Notes under the pieces: generated by a model
The model's database searches: none
What the model was told of the DNA's origin: nothing
The model's input: only the letters and a program-made list of their open reading frames with translations
Position numbers and translations under genes: made by a program
Shown here: piece by piece, positions 26,780 through 39,052 of the stretch
How positions within the stretch are numbered: the stretch's first letter is position 1
Layout: every line of letters starts with the position of its first letter
Source: Altica lythri
Lineage: Eukaryota > Arthropoda > Insecta > Coleoptera > Chrysomelidae
Direction of reading: 5' to 3'
Assembly (NCBI GenBank): GCA_964028335.1
Contig: OZ034800.1
Span: 16,316,074-16,380,073, forward strand
Length of the DNA: 64,000 nt

Positions 26780-29700
26780 TTTTGACATTTAGCATTGTGA
26801 CATTTGTCATTTGACATCTTGAACATTTGCCATCTTGAAATTTGTTATTTTTGACATTTTTTATGGTGACACTTATCATTTTTGACATTTAGCATTGTGA
26901 CATTTGTCAGTTTTGACATTTTCCATCTTGAAATTTGTCATTTTTGACATTTTTCATGGTGACACTTTTCATTTTTGAAATTTAGCATTGTGACATTTGT
27001 GATTTGACATCTTTGACATTTGCCATCTTGAAATTTGTCATTTTTGACATTTTTCATGGTGACACTTTTCATTTTTGACATTTAGCATTGTGACATTTGT
27101 CATTTGACATCTTTGACATTTGCCATCTTGAAATTTGTCATTTTTGACATTTTTCATGGTGACACTTTTAATTTTTGACATTTAGCATTGAGACATTTGT
27201 CATTTGACATCTTTGACATTTGCCATCTTGAAATTTGTCATTTTTGACATTTTTCATGGTGACACTTATCATTTTTGACATTTAGCATTGTGACATTTGT
27301 CAGTTTTGACATTTTCCATCTTAAAATTTGTCATTTTTGACATTTTTCATGGTGACACTTTTCATTTTTGACATTTAGCGTTGTGACATTTGTCATTTGA
27401 CATCTTTGACATTTGCCATCTTGAAATTTGTCATTTTTGACATTTTTCATGGTGACACTTTTCATTTTTGACATTTAGCATTGTGACATTTGTCATTTGA
27501 CATCTTTGACATTTGCCATCTTGAAATTTGTCATTTTTGACATTTAGCATTGTGACATTTGTCAGTTTTGACATTTGCCATCTTGAAATTTGTCATTTTT
27601 GACATTTAGCATTGTGACACTTTTCATTTTTGACATTTAGCATTGTGACATTTGTCATTTGACATCTTAGACATTTGCCATCTTGAAATTTGTCATTTTT
27701 GACACTTTTCATTTTTGACATTTAGCATTGTGACATCTGTCATTTGACATCTTTGACATTTGCCATCTTGAAATTTGTCATTTTTGACATTTTTCATGGT
27801 GACACTTTTCATTTTTGACATTTAGCATTGTGACATTTGTCATTTGACATCTTTGACATTTGCCATCTTGAAATTTGTCATTTTTGACATTTTTCATGGT
27901 GACACTTTTCATTTTTGACATTTAGCATTGTTACATTTGTCATTTGACATCTTTGACATTTGCCATCTTGAAATTTGTCATTTTTGACATTTAGCATTGT
28001 GATATTTGTCATTTGACATCTTTGACATTTGCCATCTTGAAATTTGTCATTTTTGACATTTTTTATGTTGACACTTTTCATTTTTGACATTTTTTATGGT
28101 GACACTTTTCATTTTTGACATTTAGCATTGTGACATTTGTCATTTGACATCTTTGACATTTGCCATCTTGAAATTTGTTATTTTTGACATTTTTTATGGT
28201 GACACTTTTCATTTTTGACATTTAGCATTGTGACATTTGTCATTTGCCATCTTTGACATTTGCCATCTTGAAATTTGTCATTTTTGACACTTTTCATTTT
28301 TGACATTTAGCATTGTGACATTTGTCATTTGACATCTTTTACATTTGCCATCTTGAAATTTGTCATTTTTGACATTTTTCATAGTGACACTTTTCATTTT
28401 TGACATTAAGCATTGTGACATTTGTCATTTGACATCTTAGACATTTGCCATCTTGAAATTTGTCATTTTTGACACTTTTTATTTTTGACATTTAGCATTG
28501 TGACATTTGTCATTTGACATCTTTTACATTTGCCATCTTAAAATTTGTCATTTTTGACATTTTTCATGGTGACATTTTTTATTTTTGACATTTAGCATTG
28601 TGACATTTGTCATTTGACATCTTGGACATTTGCCATCTTGAAATGTGTCATTTTTGACATTTTTTATGGTGACACTTTTCATTTTTGACATTAAGCATTG
28701 TGACATTTGTCATTTGACATCTTGGACATTTGCCATCTTGAAATTTGTCATTTTTGACATTTTTCATGGTGACACTTATCATTTTTGACATTTAGCATTG
28801 TGACATTTGTCAGTTTTGACATTTGCCATCTTAAAATTTGTCATTTTTGACATCTTTCATGGTGACACTTTTCATTTTTGACATTTTGCATTGTGACATT
28901 TGTCAATTGACATCTTAGACATTTGCCATCTTGAAATTTGTCATTTTTGACACTTTTCATTTTTGACATTTAGCATTGTGACATTTGTCATTTGACATCT
29001 TTTACATTTGCTATCTTGAAATTTGTCATTTTTGACATTTTTCATAGTGACACTTTTCATTTTTGACATTAAGCATTGTGACATTTGTCATTTGACATCT
29101 TAGACATTTGCCATCTTGAAATTTGTCATTGTTGACACTTTTCATTTTTGACATTTAGCATTGTGACATTTGTCATTTGACATCTTTTACATTTGCCATC
29201 TTGAAATTTGTCATTTTTGACATTTTTCATGGTGACATTTTTTATTTTTGACATTTAGCATTGTGACATTTGTCATTTGACATCTTGGACATTTGCCATC
29301 TTGAAATGTGTCATTTTTGACATTTTTTATGGTGACACTTTTCATTTTTGACATTAAGCATTGTGACATTTGTCATTTGACATCTTGGACATTTGCCATC
29401 TTGAAATTTGTCATTTTTGACATTTTTCATGGTGACACTTATCATTTTTGACATTTAGCATTGTGACATTTGTCAGTTTTGACATTTAGCATTGTGACAT
29501 TTGCCAGTTTTGACATTTGCCATTTTGAAATTTGTCATTTTTGACATCTTTCATGGTGACACTTTTCATTTTTGACATTTTGCATTGTGACATTTGTCAT
29601 TTGACATCTTAGACATTTGCCATCTTGAAATTTGTCATTTTTGACACTTTTCATTTTTGACATTTAGCATTGTGACATTTGTCATTTGACATCTTTTACA

Positions 29701-30160
29701 TTTGCCATCTTGAAATTTGTCATTTTTGACATTTTTCATGGTGACATTTTTTATTTTTGACATTTAGCATTGTGACATTTGTCATTTGACATCTTGGACA
29801 TTTGCCATCTTGAAATGTGTCATTTTTGACATTTTTCATGGTGACACTTTTCATTTTTGACATTAAGCATTGTGACATTTGTCATTTGACATCTTGGACA
29901 TTTGCCATCTTGAAATTTGTCATTTTTGACATTTTTCATGGTGACACTTATCATTTTTGACATTTAGCATTGTGACATTTGTCAGTTTTGACATTAAGCA
30001 CTGTGACATTTGTCAGTTTTGACATTTGCCATTTTGAAATTTGTCATTTTTGACATTTTTCATGGTGACATTTTTATTTTTGACATTTAGCATTGTGACA
30101 TTTGTCATTTGACATCTTTGACATTTGCCATCTTGAAATTTGTCATTTTTGACATTTTTC
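26780..30160 (+). repeat. HOR3 copy 1 (about 3.38 kb)
   Basis: Marker pairs with copy 2 lie 3,398 bp apart at first (TTGAACATT near 26,821/30,219; the 69-bp-unit block 27,878/31,276). The offset is 3,498 after a 100-bp monomer gap (CATAGTGAC 28,380/31,878) and 3,529 after a further 31-bp step (GCCAGTTTT 29,504/33,033). HOR3 carries many CTTTTAC, CTTAGAC and CTTGGAC u5 variants plus GAAATGTGTC in u7 (28,641; 29,304; 29,813). The second half is a triplication of a 0.5-0.7-kb sub-block. The copy ends with TTAAGCACTG at 29,998 and a one-base-shortened u2 (GACATTTTTATTTTT) near 30,067. Confidence 0.85.
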
Positions 30161-33100
30161 ATGGTGACACTTTTCATTTTTGACATTTAGCATTGTGACA
30201 TTTGTCATTTGACATCTTGAACATTTGCCATCTTGAAATTTGTTATTTTTGACATTTTTTATGGTGACACTTATCATTTTTGACATTTAGCATTGTGACA
30301 TTTGTCAGTTTTGACATTTGCCATCTTGAAATTTGTCATTTTTGACATTTTTCATGGTGACACTTTTCATTTTTGAAATTTAGCATTGTGACATTTGTGA
30401 TTTGACATCTTTGACATTTGCCATCTTGAAATTTGTCATTTTTGACATTTTTCATGGTGACACTTTTCATTTTTGACATTTAGCATTGTGACATTTGTCA
30501 TTTGACATCTTTGACATTTGCCATCTTGAAATTTGTCATTTTTGACATTTTTCATGGTGACACTTTTAATTTTTGACATTTAGCATTGAGACATTTGTCA
30601 TTTGACATCTTTGACATTTGCCATCTTGAAATTTGTCATTTTTGACATTTTTCATGGTGACACTTATCATTTTTGACATTTAGCATTGTGACATTTGTCA
30701 GTTTTGACATTTTCCATCTTAAAATTTGTCATTTTTGACATTTTTCATGGTGACACTTTTCATTTTTGACATTTAGCGTTGTGACATTTGTCATTTGACA
30801 TCTTTGACATTTGCCATCTTGAAATTTGTCATTTTTGACATTTTTCATGGTGACACTTTTCATTTTTGACATTTAGCATTGTGACATTTGTCATTTGACA
30901 TCTTTGACATTTGCCATCTTGAAATTTGTCATTTTTAAAATTTAGCATTGTGACATTTGTCAGTTTTGACATTTGCCATCTTGAAATTTGTCATTTTTGA
31001 CATTTAGCATTGTGACACTTTTCATTTTTGACATTTAGCATTGTGACATTTGTCATTTGACATCTTAGACATTTGCCATCTTGAAATTTGTCATTTTTGA
31101 CACTTTTCATTTTTGACATTTAGCATTGTGACATCTGTCATTTGACATCTTTGACATTTGCCATCTTGAAATTTGTCATTTTTGACATTTTTCATGGTGA
31201 CACTTTTCATTTTTGACATTTAGCATTGTGACATTTGTCATTTGACATCTTTGACATTTGCCATCTTGAAATTTGTCATTTTTGACATTTTTCATGGTGA
31301 CACTTTTCATTTTTGACATTTAGCATTGTTACATTTGTCATTTGACATCTTTGACATTTGCCATCTTGAAATTTGTCATTTTTGACATTTAGCATTGTGA
31401 TATTTGTCATTTGACATCTTTGACATTTGCCATCTTGAAATTTGTCATTTTTGACATTTTTTATGTTGACACTTTTCATTTTTGACATTTTTTATGGTGA
31501 CACTTTTCATTTTTGACATTTAGCATTGTGACATTTGTCATTTGACATCTTTGACATTTGCCATCTTGAAATTTGTTATTTTTGACATTTTTTATGGTGA
31601 CACTTTTCATTTTTGACATTTAGCATTGTGACATTTGTCATTTGCCATCTTTGACATTTGCCATCTTGAAATTTGTCATTTTTGATGTTTTTCGTGGTGA
31701 CACTTTTCATTTTTGACATTTAGCATTGTGACATTTGTCATTTGACATCTTTGACATTTGCCATCTTGAAATTTGTCATTTTTGACACTTTTCATTTTTG
31801 ACATTTAGCATTGTGACATTTGTCATTTGACATCTTTTACATTTGCCATCTTGAAATTTGTCATTTTTGACATTTTTCATAGTGACACTTTTCATTTTTG
31901 ACATTAAGCATTGTGACATTTGTCATTTGACATCTTAGACATTTGCCATCTTGAAATTTGTCATTTTTGGCACTTTTCATTTTTGACATTTAGCATTGTT
32001 ACATTTGTCATTTGACATCTTTTACATTTGCCATCTTAAAATTTGTCATTTTTGACATTTTTCATGGTGACATTTTTTATTTTTGACATTTAGCATTGTG
32101 ACATTTGTCATTTGACATCTTGGACATTTGCCATCTTGAAATGTGTCATTTTTGACATTTTTTATGGTGACACTTTTCATTTTTGACATTAAGCATTGTG
32201 ACATTTGTCATTTGACATCTTGGACATTTGCCATCTTGAAATTTGTCATTTTTGACATTTTTCATGGTGACACTTATCATTTTTGACATTTAGCATTGTG
32301 ACATTTGTCAGTTTTGACATTTAGCATTGTGACATTTGTCAGTTTTGACATTTGCCATCTTGAAATTTGTCATTTTTGACATCTTTCATGGTGACACTTT
32401 TCATTTTTGACATTTTGCATTGTGACATTTGTCATTTGACATCTTAGACATTTGCCATCTTGAAATTTGTCATTTTTGACACTTTTCATTTTTGACATTT
32501 AGCATTGTGACATTTGTCATTTGACATCTTTTACATTTGCTATCTTGAAATTTGTCATTTTTGACATTTTTCATAGTGACACTTTTTATTTTTGACATTA
32601 AGCATTGTGACATTTGTCATTTGACATCTTAGACATTTGCCATCTTGAAATTTGTCATTGTTGACACTTTTCATTTTTGACATTTAGCATTGTGACATTT
32701 GTCATTTGACATCTTTTACATTTGCCATCTTGAAATTTGTCATTTTTGACATTTTTCATGGTGACATTTTTTATTTTTGACATTTAGCATTGTGACATTT
32801 GTCATTTGACATCTTGGACATTTGCCATCTTGAAATGTGTCATTTTTGACATTTTTTATGGTGACACTTTTCATTTTTGACATTAAGCATTGTGACATTT
32901 GTCATTTGACATCTTGGACATTTGCCATCTTGAAATTTGTCATTTTTGACATTTTTCATGGTGACACTTATCATTTTTGACATTTAGCATTGTGACATTT
33001 GTCAGTTTTGACATTTAGCATTGTGACATTTGCCAGTTTTGACATTTGCCATCTTGAAATTTGTCATTTTTGACATCTTTCATGGTGACACTTTTCATTT

Positions 33101-33690
33101 TTGACATTTTGCATTGTGACATTTGTCATTTGACATCTTAGACATTTGCCATCTTGAAATTTGTCATTTTTGACACTTTTTATTTTTGACATTTAGCATT
33201 GTGACATTTGTCATTTGACATCTTTTACATTTGCCATCTTGAAATTTGTCATTTTTGACATTTTTCATGGTGACATTTTTTATTTTTGACATTTAGCATT
33301 GTGACATTTGTCATTTGACATCTTGGACATTTGCCATCTTGAAATGTGTCATTTTTGACATTTTTCATGGTGACACTTTTCATTTTTGACATTAAGCATT
33401 GTGACATTTGTCATTTGACATCTTGGACATTTGCCATCTTGAAATTTGTCATTTTTGACATTTTTCATGGTGACACTTATCATTTTTGACATTTAGCATT
33501 GTGACATTTGTCAGTTTTGACATTTAGCATTGTGACATTTGTCAGTTTTGACATTTGCCATCTTGAAATTTGTCATTTTTGACATTTTTCATGGTGACAT
33601 TTTTTATTTTTGACATTTAGCATTGTGACATTTGTCATTTGACATCTTTGACATTTGCCATCTTGAAATTTGTCATTTTTGACATTTTTC
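30161..33690 (+). repeat. HOR3 copy 2 (about 3.53 kb)
   Basis: Head-to-tail partner of copy 1. It contains a GATGTTTTTCGTGGT monomer near 31,685 that copy 1 lacks (100 bp), and one extra 31-bp pair near 32,310. GAAATGTGTC recurs at 32,139, 32,833 and 33,342, spacings of 694 and 509. In copy 1 the spacings are 663 and 509, the 31-bp difference again being two subunits. Private variants include TTTTTGGCAC near 31,967 and TTGTTACATT near 31,997. The end lies near 33,690, where GAGATTTG monomers of HOR2 type follow. Confidence 0.85.
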
Positions 33691-35620
33691 ATGGTGACAC
33701 TTTTCATTTTTGACATTTAGCATTGTGAGATTTGTCATTTGACATCTTTGACATTTGCCATCTTGAAATTTGTCATTTTTGACATTTAGCATTGTGACAT
33801 TTGTCATTTGCCATCTTTGACATTTGCCATCTTGAAATTTGTCATTTTTGACATTTTTCGTGATGACACTTTTCATTTTTGACATTTAGCATTGTGACAT
33901 TTGTCATTTGACATCTTTGACATTTGCCATCTTGAAATTTGTCATTTTTGACATTTTTCATGGTGACACTTTTCATTTTTGACATTTAGCATTGTGACTT
34001 TTGTCAGTTTTGACATTTGCCATCTTGAAATTTGTCATTTTTGACATTTTTCATGGTGACACTTTTCATTTTTGACATTTAGCATTGTGACATTTGTCAT
34101 TTGACATCTTAGACATTTGCCATCTTAAAATTTGTCATTTTTGACACTTTTCATTTTTGACATTTAGCATTGTGACATTCGTCATTTGACATCTTTGACA
34201 TTTGCCATCCCTAAATTTGTCATTTTTGACATTTTTCATGGTGACACTTTTCATTTTTGACATTAAGCATTGTGACATTTGTCATTTGACATCTTGGACA
34301 TTTGCCATCTTGAAGTTTGTCATTTTTGACATTTTTCATGGTGACACTTATTATTTTTGACATTTAGCATTGTGACATTTGTCAGTTTTGACATTTGCCA
34401 TCTTGAAATTTGTCATTTTTGACATTTTTCATGGTGACACTTTTCATTTTTGACATTTAGCATTGTGACATTTGTCATTTGACATCTTTGACATTTGCCA
34501 TCTTGAAATTTGTCATTTTTGACATTTAGCATTGTAACATTTGTCATTTGACATCTTTGACATTTGCCATCTTGAAATTTGTTATTTTTGACATTTTTCA
34601 TGGTGACACTTTTCATTTTTGACATTTAGCATTGTGACATTTGTCATCTTAAAATTTGTCATTTTTGACATTTTTCATGGTGACACTTTTCATTTTTGAC
34701 ATTAAGCATTGTGACATTTGTCATTTGACATCTTTGACATTTGCCATCTTAAAATTTGTCATTTTTGACATTTTTCATGGTGACACTTTTCATTTTTGAC
34801 ATTTAGCATTGTGACATTTGTCATTTGACATCTTTGATATTTGCCATCTTGAAATTTGTCATTTTTGACATTTTTCATGGTGACAGTTTTCATTTTTGAC
34901 ATTTAGCATTGTGACATTTGTCATTTGACATCTTTGACATTTGCCATCTTGAAATTTGTCATTTTTGACAATTTTCATGGTGACACTTTTCATTTTTGAC
35001 ATTTAGCATGGTGACATTTGTCATTTGACATCTTTGACATTTGCCATCTTGAAATTTGTTATTTTTGACATTTTTCATGGTGACACTTATCATTTTTGAC
35101 ATTTAGCATTGTGACATTTGTCATTTGACATCTTTGATATTTGCCATCTTAAAATTTGTCATTTTTGACATTTTTCATGGTGACACTTTTCATTTTTGAC
35201 ATTTAGCATTGTGACATTTGTCATTTGACATCTTGGACATTTGCCATCTTGAAATTTGTTATTTTTGACATTTTTCATGGTGACACTTATCATTTTTGAC
35301 ATTTAGCATTGTGACATTTGTCAGTTTTGACATTTGCCATCTTGAAATGTGTCATTTTTGACATTTTTCATGGTGACACTTTTCATTTTTGACATTTAGC
35401 ATTGTGACATTTGTCATTTGACATCTTTGACATTTGCCATCTTGAAATTTGTCATTTTTGACATTTAGCATTGTGACATTTGGCATTTGACATCTTTGAT
35501 ATTTGCCATCTTGAAATTTGTCATTTTTGACATTTTTCATGGGGACACTTTTCATTTTTGACATTTAGCATTGTGACATTTGTCATTTGACATCTTTGAC
35601 ATTTGCTATCTTGAAATTTG
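33691..35620 (+). repeat. HOR2-like mosaic block
   Basis: Positions of about 33,860-34,300 track HOR2 copy A at an offset near 16,615 (CGTGATG 33,860 against 17,244; CATCCCTAAA 34,206 against 17,591), but with CATTTTTGAC where HOR2 has CGCTTTTGAC. About 35,352-35,564 is the GGGGACAC 69-bp-unit block of HOR2 (18,844) at an offset of 16,508. Between them monomers are missing or rearranged, including a deletion-bearing monomer near 34,640-34,655 where u4 runs into CATCTTAAAA. It is best read as a diverged, reshuffled third copy of part of HOR2. Confidence 0.75.
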
Positions 35621-37552
35621 TCATTTTTAACATTTTTCATGGTGACACTTTTCATTTTTGACATTTAGCATTGTGACATTTGTCATTTGACATCTTTGAC
35701 ATTTGCCATCTTGAAATTTGTCATTTTTGACATTTTTCATGGTGACACTTTTCATTTTTGACATTTAGCATTGTGACATTTGTCATTTGACATCTATGAC
35801 ATTTGCCATCTTGAAATTTGTCATTTTTGACATTTTTTATGGTGACACTTTTCATTTTTGACATTTAGCATTGTGACATTTGTTATTTGTCATCTTTGAC
35901 ATTTGCCATCTTGAAATTTGTCATTTTTGACATTTAGCATTGTGACATTTGGCATTTGACATCTTTGATATTTGCCATCTTGAAATTTGTCATTTTTGAC
36001 ATTTTTCATGGGGACACTTCTCATTTTTGACATTTAGCATTGTGACATTTGTCATTTGACATCTTTGACATTTGCCATCTTGAAATTTGTCATTTTTGAC
36101 ATTTTTCATGGTGACACTTTTCATTTTTGACATTTAGCATTGTGACATTTGTCATTTGACATCTTTGACATTTGCGATCTAGAAATTTTTCATTTTTGAC
36201 ATTTTCCACGGTGACACTTTTCATTTTTGACATGTAGCATTGTGACATTTGTCAGTTGACATCCTAGACATTTGCCATCTTGAAATTTTTCATTTTTGAC
36301 ACTTTTCATTTTTGACATTTAGCATTGTGACATTTGTCATTTGACATCTTTGACATTTGCCATCATGAAATTTGTCATTTTTGACATTTTTCATGGTGAC
36401 ACTTTTCATTTTTGACATTTAGCATTGTGACATTTGTCATTTGACATCTTTGACATTTGCCATCTTGAAATTTGTCATTTTTGACATTTTTCATGGTGAC
36501 ACTTTTCATTTTTGACATTTAGCATTGTGACATTTGTCATTTGACATTTTTGACATTTGCCATCTTGAAATTTGTCATTTTTGACATTTTTCATGGTGAC
36601 ACTTATCATTTTTGACATTTAGCATTGTGACATTTGTCATTTGACATCTTTGACATTTGCCATCTTGAAATTTGTCATTTTTGACATTTTTCATGGTGAC
36701 ACTTTTCATTTTTGACATTTAGCATTGTGACATTTGTCATTTGACATCTTTGACATTTGCCATCTTGAAATTTGTTGTTTTTGACATTTTTTATGGTGAC
36801 ACTTTTCATTTTTGACATTTAGCATTGTGACATTTGTCATTTGACATCTTTGACATTTGCCATCTTGAAATTTGTCATTTTTGACATTTTTCATGGTGAC
36901 ACTTTTCATTTTTGACATTTAGCATTGTGACATTTGTCATTTGACATCTTTGACATTTGCCATCTTGAAATTTGTCATTTTTGACATTTTTCATGGTGAC
37001 ACTTTTCATTTTTGACATTTAGCATTGTGACATTTGTCATTTGACATCTTTGACATTTGCGATCTAGAAATTTTTCATTTTTGACATTTTCCACGGTGAC
37101 ACTTTTCATTTTTGACATGTAGCATTGTGACATTTGTCAGTTGACATCTTAGACATTTGCCATCTTGAAATTTGTAATTTTTGACACTTTTCATTTTTGA
37201 CATTTAGCATTGTGACATTTGTCATTTGACATCTTTGACATTTGCCATCATGAAATTTGTCATTTTTGACATTTTTCATGGTGACACTTTTCATTTTTGA
37301 CATTTAGCATTGTGACATTTGTCATTTGACATCTTGGACATTTGCCATCTTGAAATTTGTCATTTTTGACATTTTTCATGGTGACACTTTTCATTTTTGA
37401 CATTTAGCATTGTGACATTTGTCATTTGACATCTTTGACATTTGCCATCTTGAAATTTGTCATTTTTGACATTTTTCATGGTGACACTTTTCATTTTTGA
37501 CATTTGTCATTTGACATCTTTGACATTTGCCATCTTGAAATTTGTCATTTTT
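35621..37552 (+). repeat. Block with a roughly 1-kb internal tandem duplication
   Basis: A distinctive trio (GCGATCTAGAAA, CCACGGTGAC, GACATGTAGC) occurs at 36,174-36,235 and again 885 bp later at 37,059-37,120. CATCATGAAA repeats at the same offset (36,361/37,246). Further along the offset is 1,070 (TTTGTTGTTT at 36,771/37,841). The 185-bp change equals one 100-bp and one 85-bp monomer. That 85-bp unit is at 37,468-37,552, where u2 runs into u4 with the whole of u3 missing (junction about 37,498). Another GGGGACAC plus 69-bp unit lies near 35,930-36,020. Confidence 0.8.
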
Positions 37553-39052
37553 GACATTTTTCATGGTGACACTTTTCATTTTTGACATTTAGCATTGTGA
37601 CATTTGTCATTTGACATCTTTGACATTTGCCATCTTGAAATTTGTCATTTTTGACATTTTTCATGGTGACACTTTTCATTTTTGACATTTAGCATTGTGA
37701 CATTTGTCATTTGACATCTTTGACATTTGCCATCTTGAAATTTGTCATTTTTGACATTTTTCATGGTGACACTTTTCATTTTTGACATTTAGCATTGTGA
37801 CATTTGTCATTTGACATCTTTGACATTTGCCATCTTGAAATTTGTTGTTTTTGACATTTTTTATGGTGACACTTTTCATTTTTGACATTTAGCATTGTGA
37901 CATTTGTCATTTGACATCTTTGACATTTGCCATCTTGAAATTTGTCATTTTTGACATTTTTCATGGTGACACTTTTCATTTTTGACATTTAGCATTGTGA
38001 CATTTGTCATTTGACATCTTTGACATTTGCCATCTTGAAATTTGTCATTTTTGACATTTTTCATGGTGACACTTTTTATTTTTGACATTTAGCATTGTGA
38101 CATTTGTCATTTGACATTTTTGACATTTGCCATCTTGAAATTTGTTATTTTTGACATTTTTCATGGTGACACTTTTCATTTTTGACATTTAGCATTGTGA
38201 CATTTGTCATTTGACATCTTTGACATTTGCCATCTTGAAATTTGTCATTTTTGACATTTTTCATGGTGACACTTTTCATTTTTGACATTTAGCATTGTGA
38301 CATTTGTCATTTGACATCTTTGACATTTGCCATCTTGAAATTTGTTATTTTTGACATTTTTCATGGTGACACTTTTCATTTTTGACAGTTAGCATTGTGA
38401 CATTTGTCATTTGACATCTTTGACATTTGCCATCTTAAAATTTGTCATTTTTGACATTTTTCATGGTGACACTTTTCATTTTTGACATTTAGCATTGTGA
38501 CATTTGTCATTTGACATCTTTGACATTTGCCATCTTGAAATTTGTTATTTTTGACATTTTTCATGGTGACACTTTTCATTTTTGACATTTAGCATTGTGA
38601 CATTTGTCATTTGATATCTTTGACATTTGCCATCTTGAAATTTGTGATTTTTGACATTTTTCATGGTGACACTTTTCATTTTTGACATTTAGCATTGTGA
38701 CATTTGTCATTTGACATCTTTGACATTTGCCATCTTGAAATTTGTCATTTTTGACATTTTTCATGGTGACACTTTTCATTTTTGACATTTAGCATTGTGA
38801 CATTTGTCATTTGACATCTTTTACATTTGCCATCTTAAAATTTGTCATTTTTGACATTTTTCATGGTGACACTTTTCATTTTTGACATTTAGCATTGTGA
38901 CATTTGTCATTTGACATCTTTGACATTTGCCATCTTGAAATTTGTCATTTTTGACATTTTTCATGGTGACACTTTTCATTTTTGACATTTAGCATTGTGA
39001 CATTTGTCATTTGACATCTTTGACATTTGCCATCTTGAAATTTGTCATTTTT
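37553..39052 (+). repeat. Fifteen consecutive exact 100-bp monomers
   Basis: TCATGGTGAC falls at 37,561, 37,661, 37,761 and so on to 38,961 (TTATGGTGAC in the 37,861 copy), an unbroken 100-bp ladder of fifteen units with no length variant. Only scattered substitutions separate the copies, such as TGTTGTTT (37,841), GACAGTTAGC (38,385), GATATCTTT (38,613) and TGTGATTT (38,641). This is the longest stretch of uniform length I noticed. It is bounded on the left by an 85-bp unit and on the right by a 69-bp-type unit at 39,053. Confidence 0.88.
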
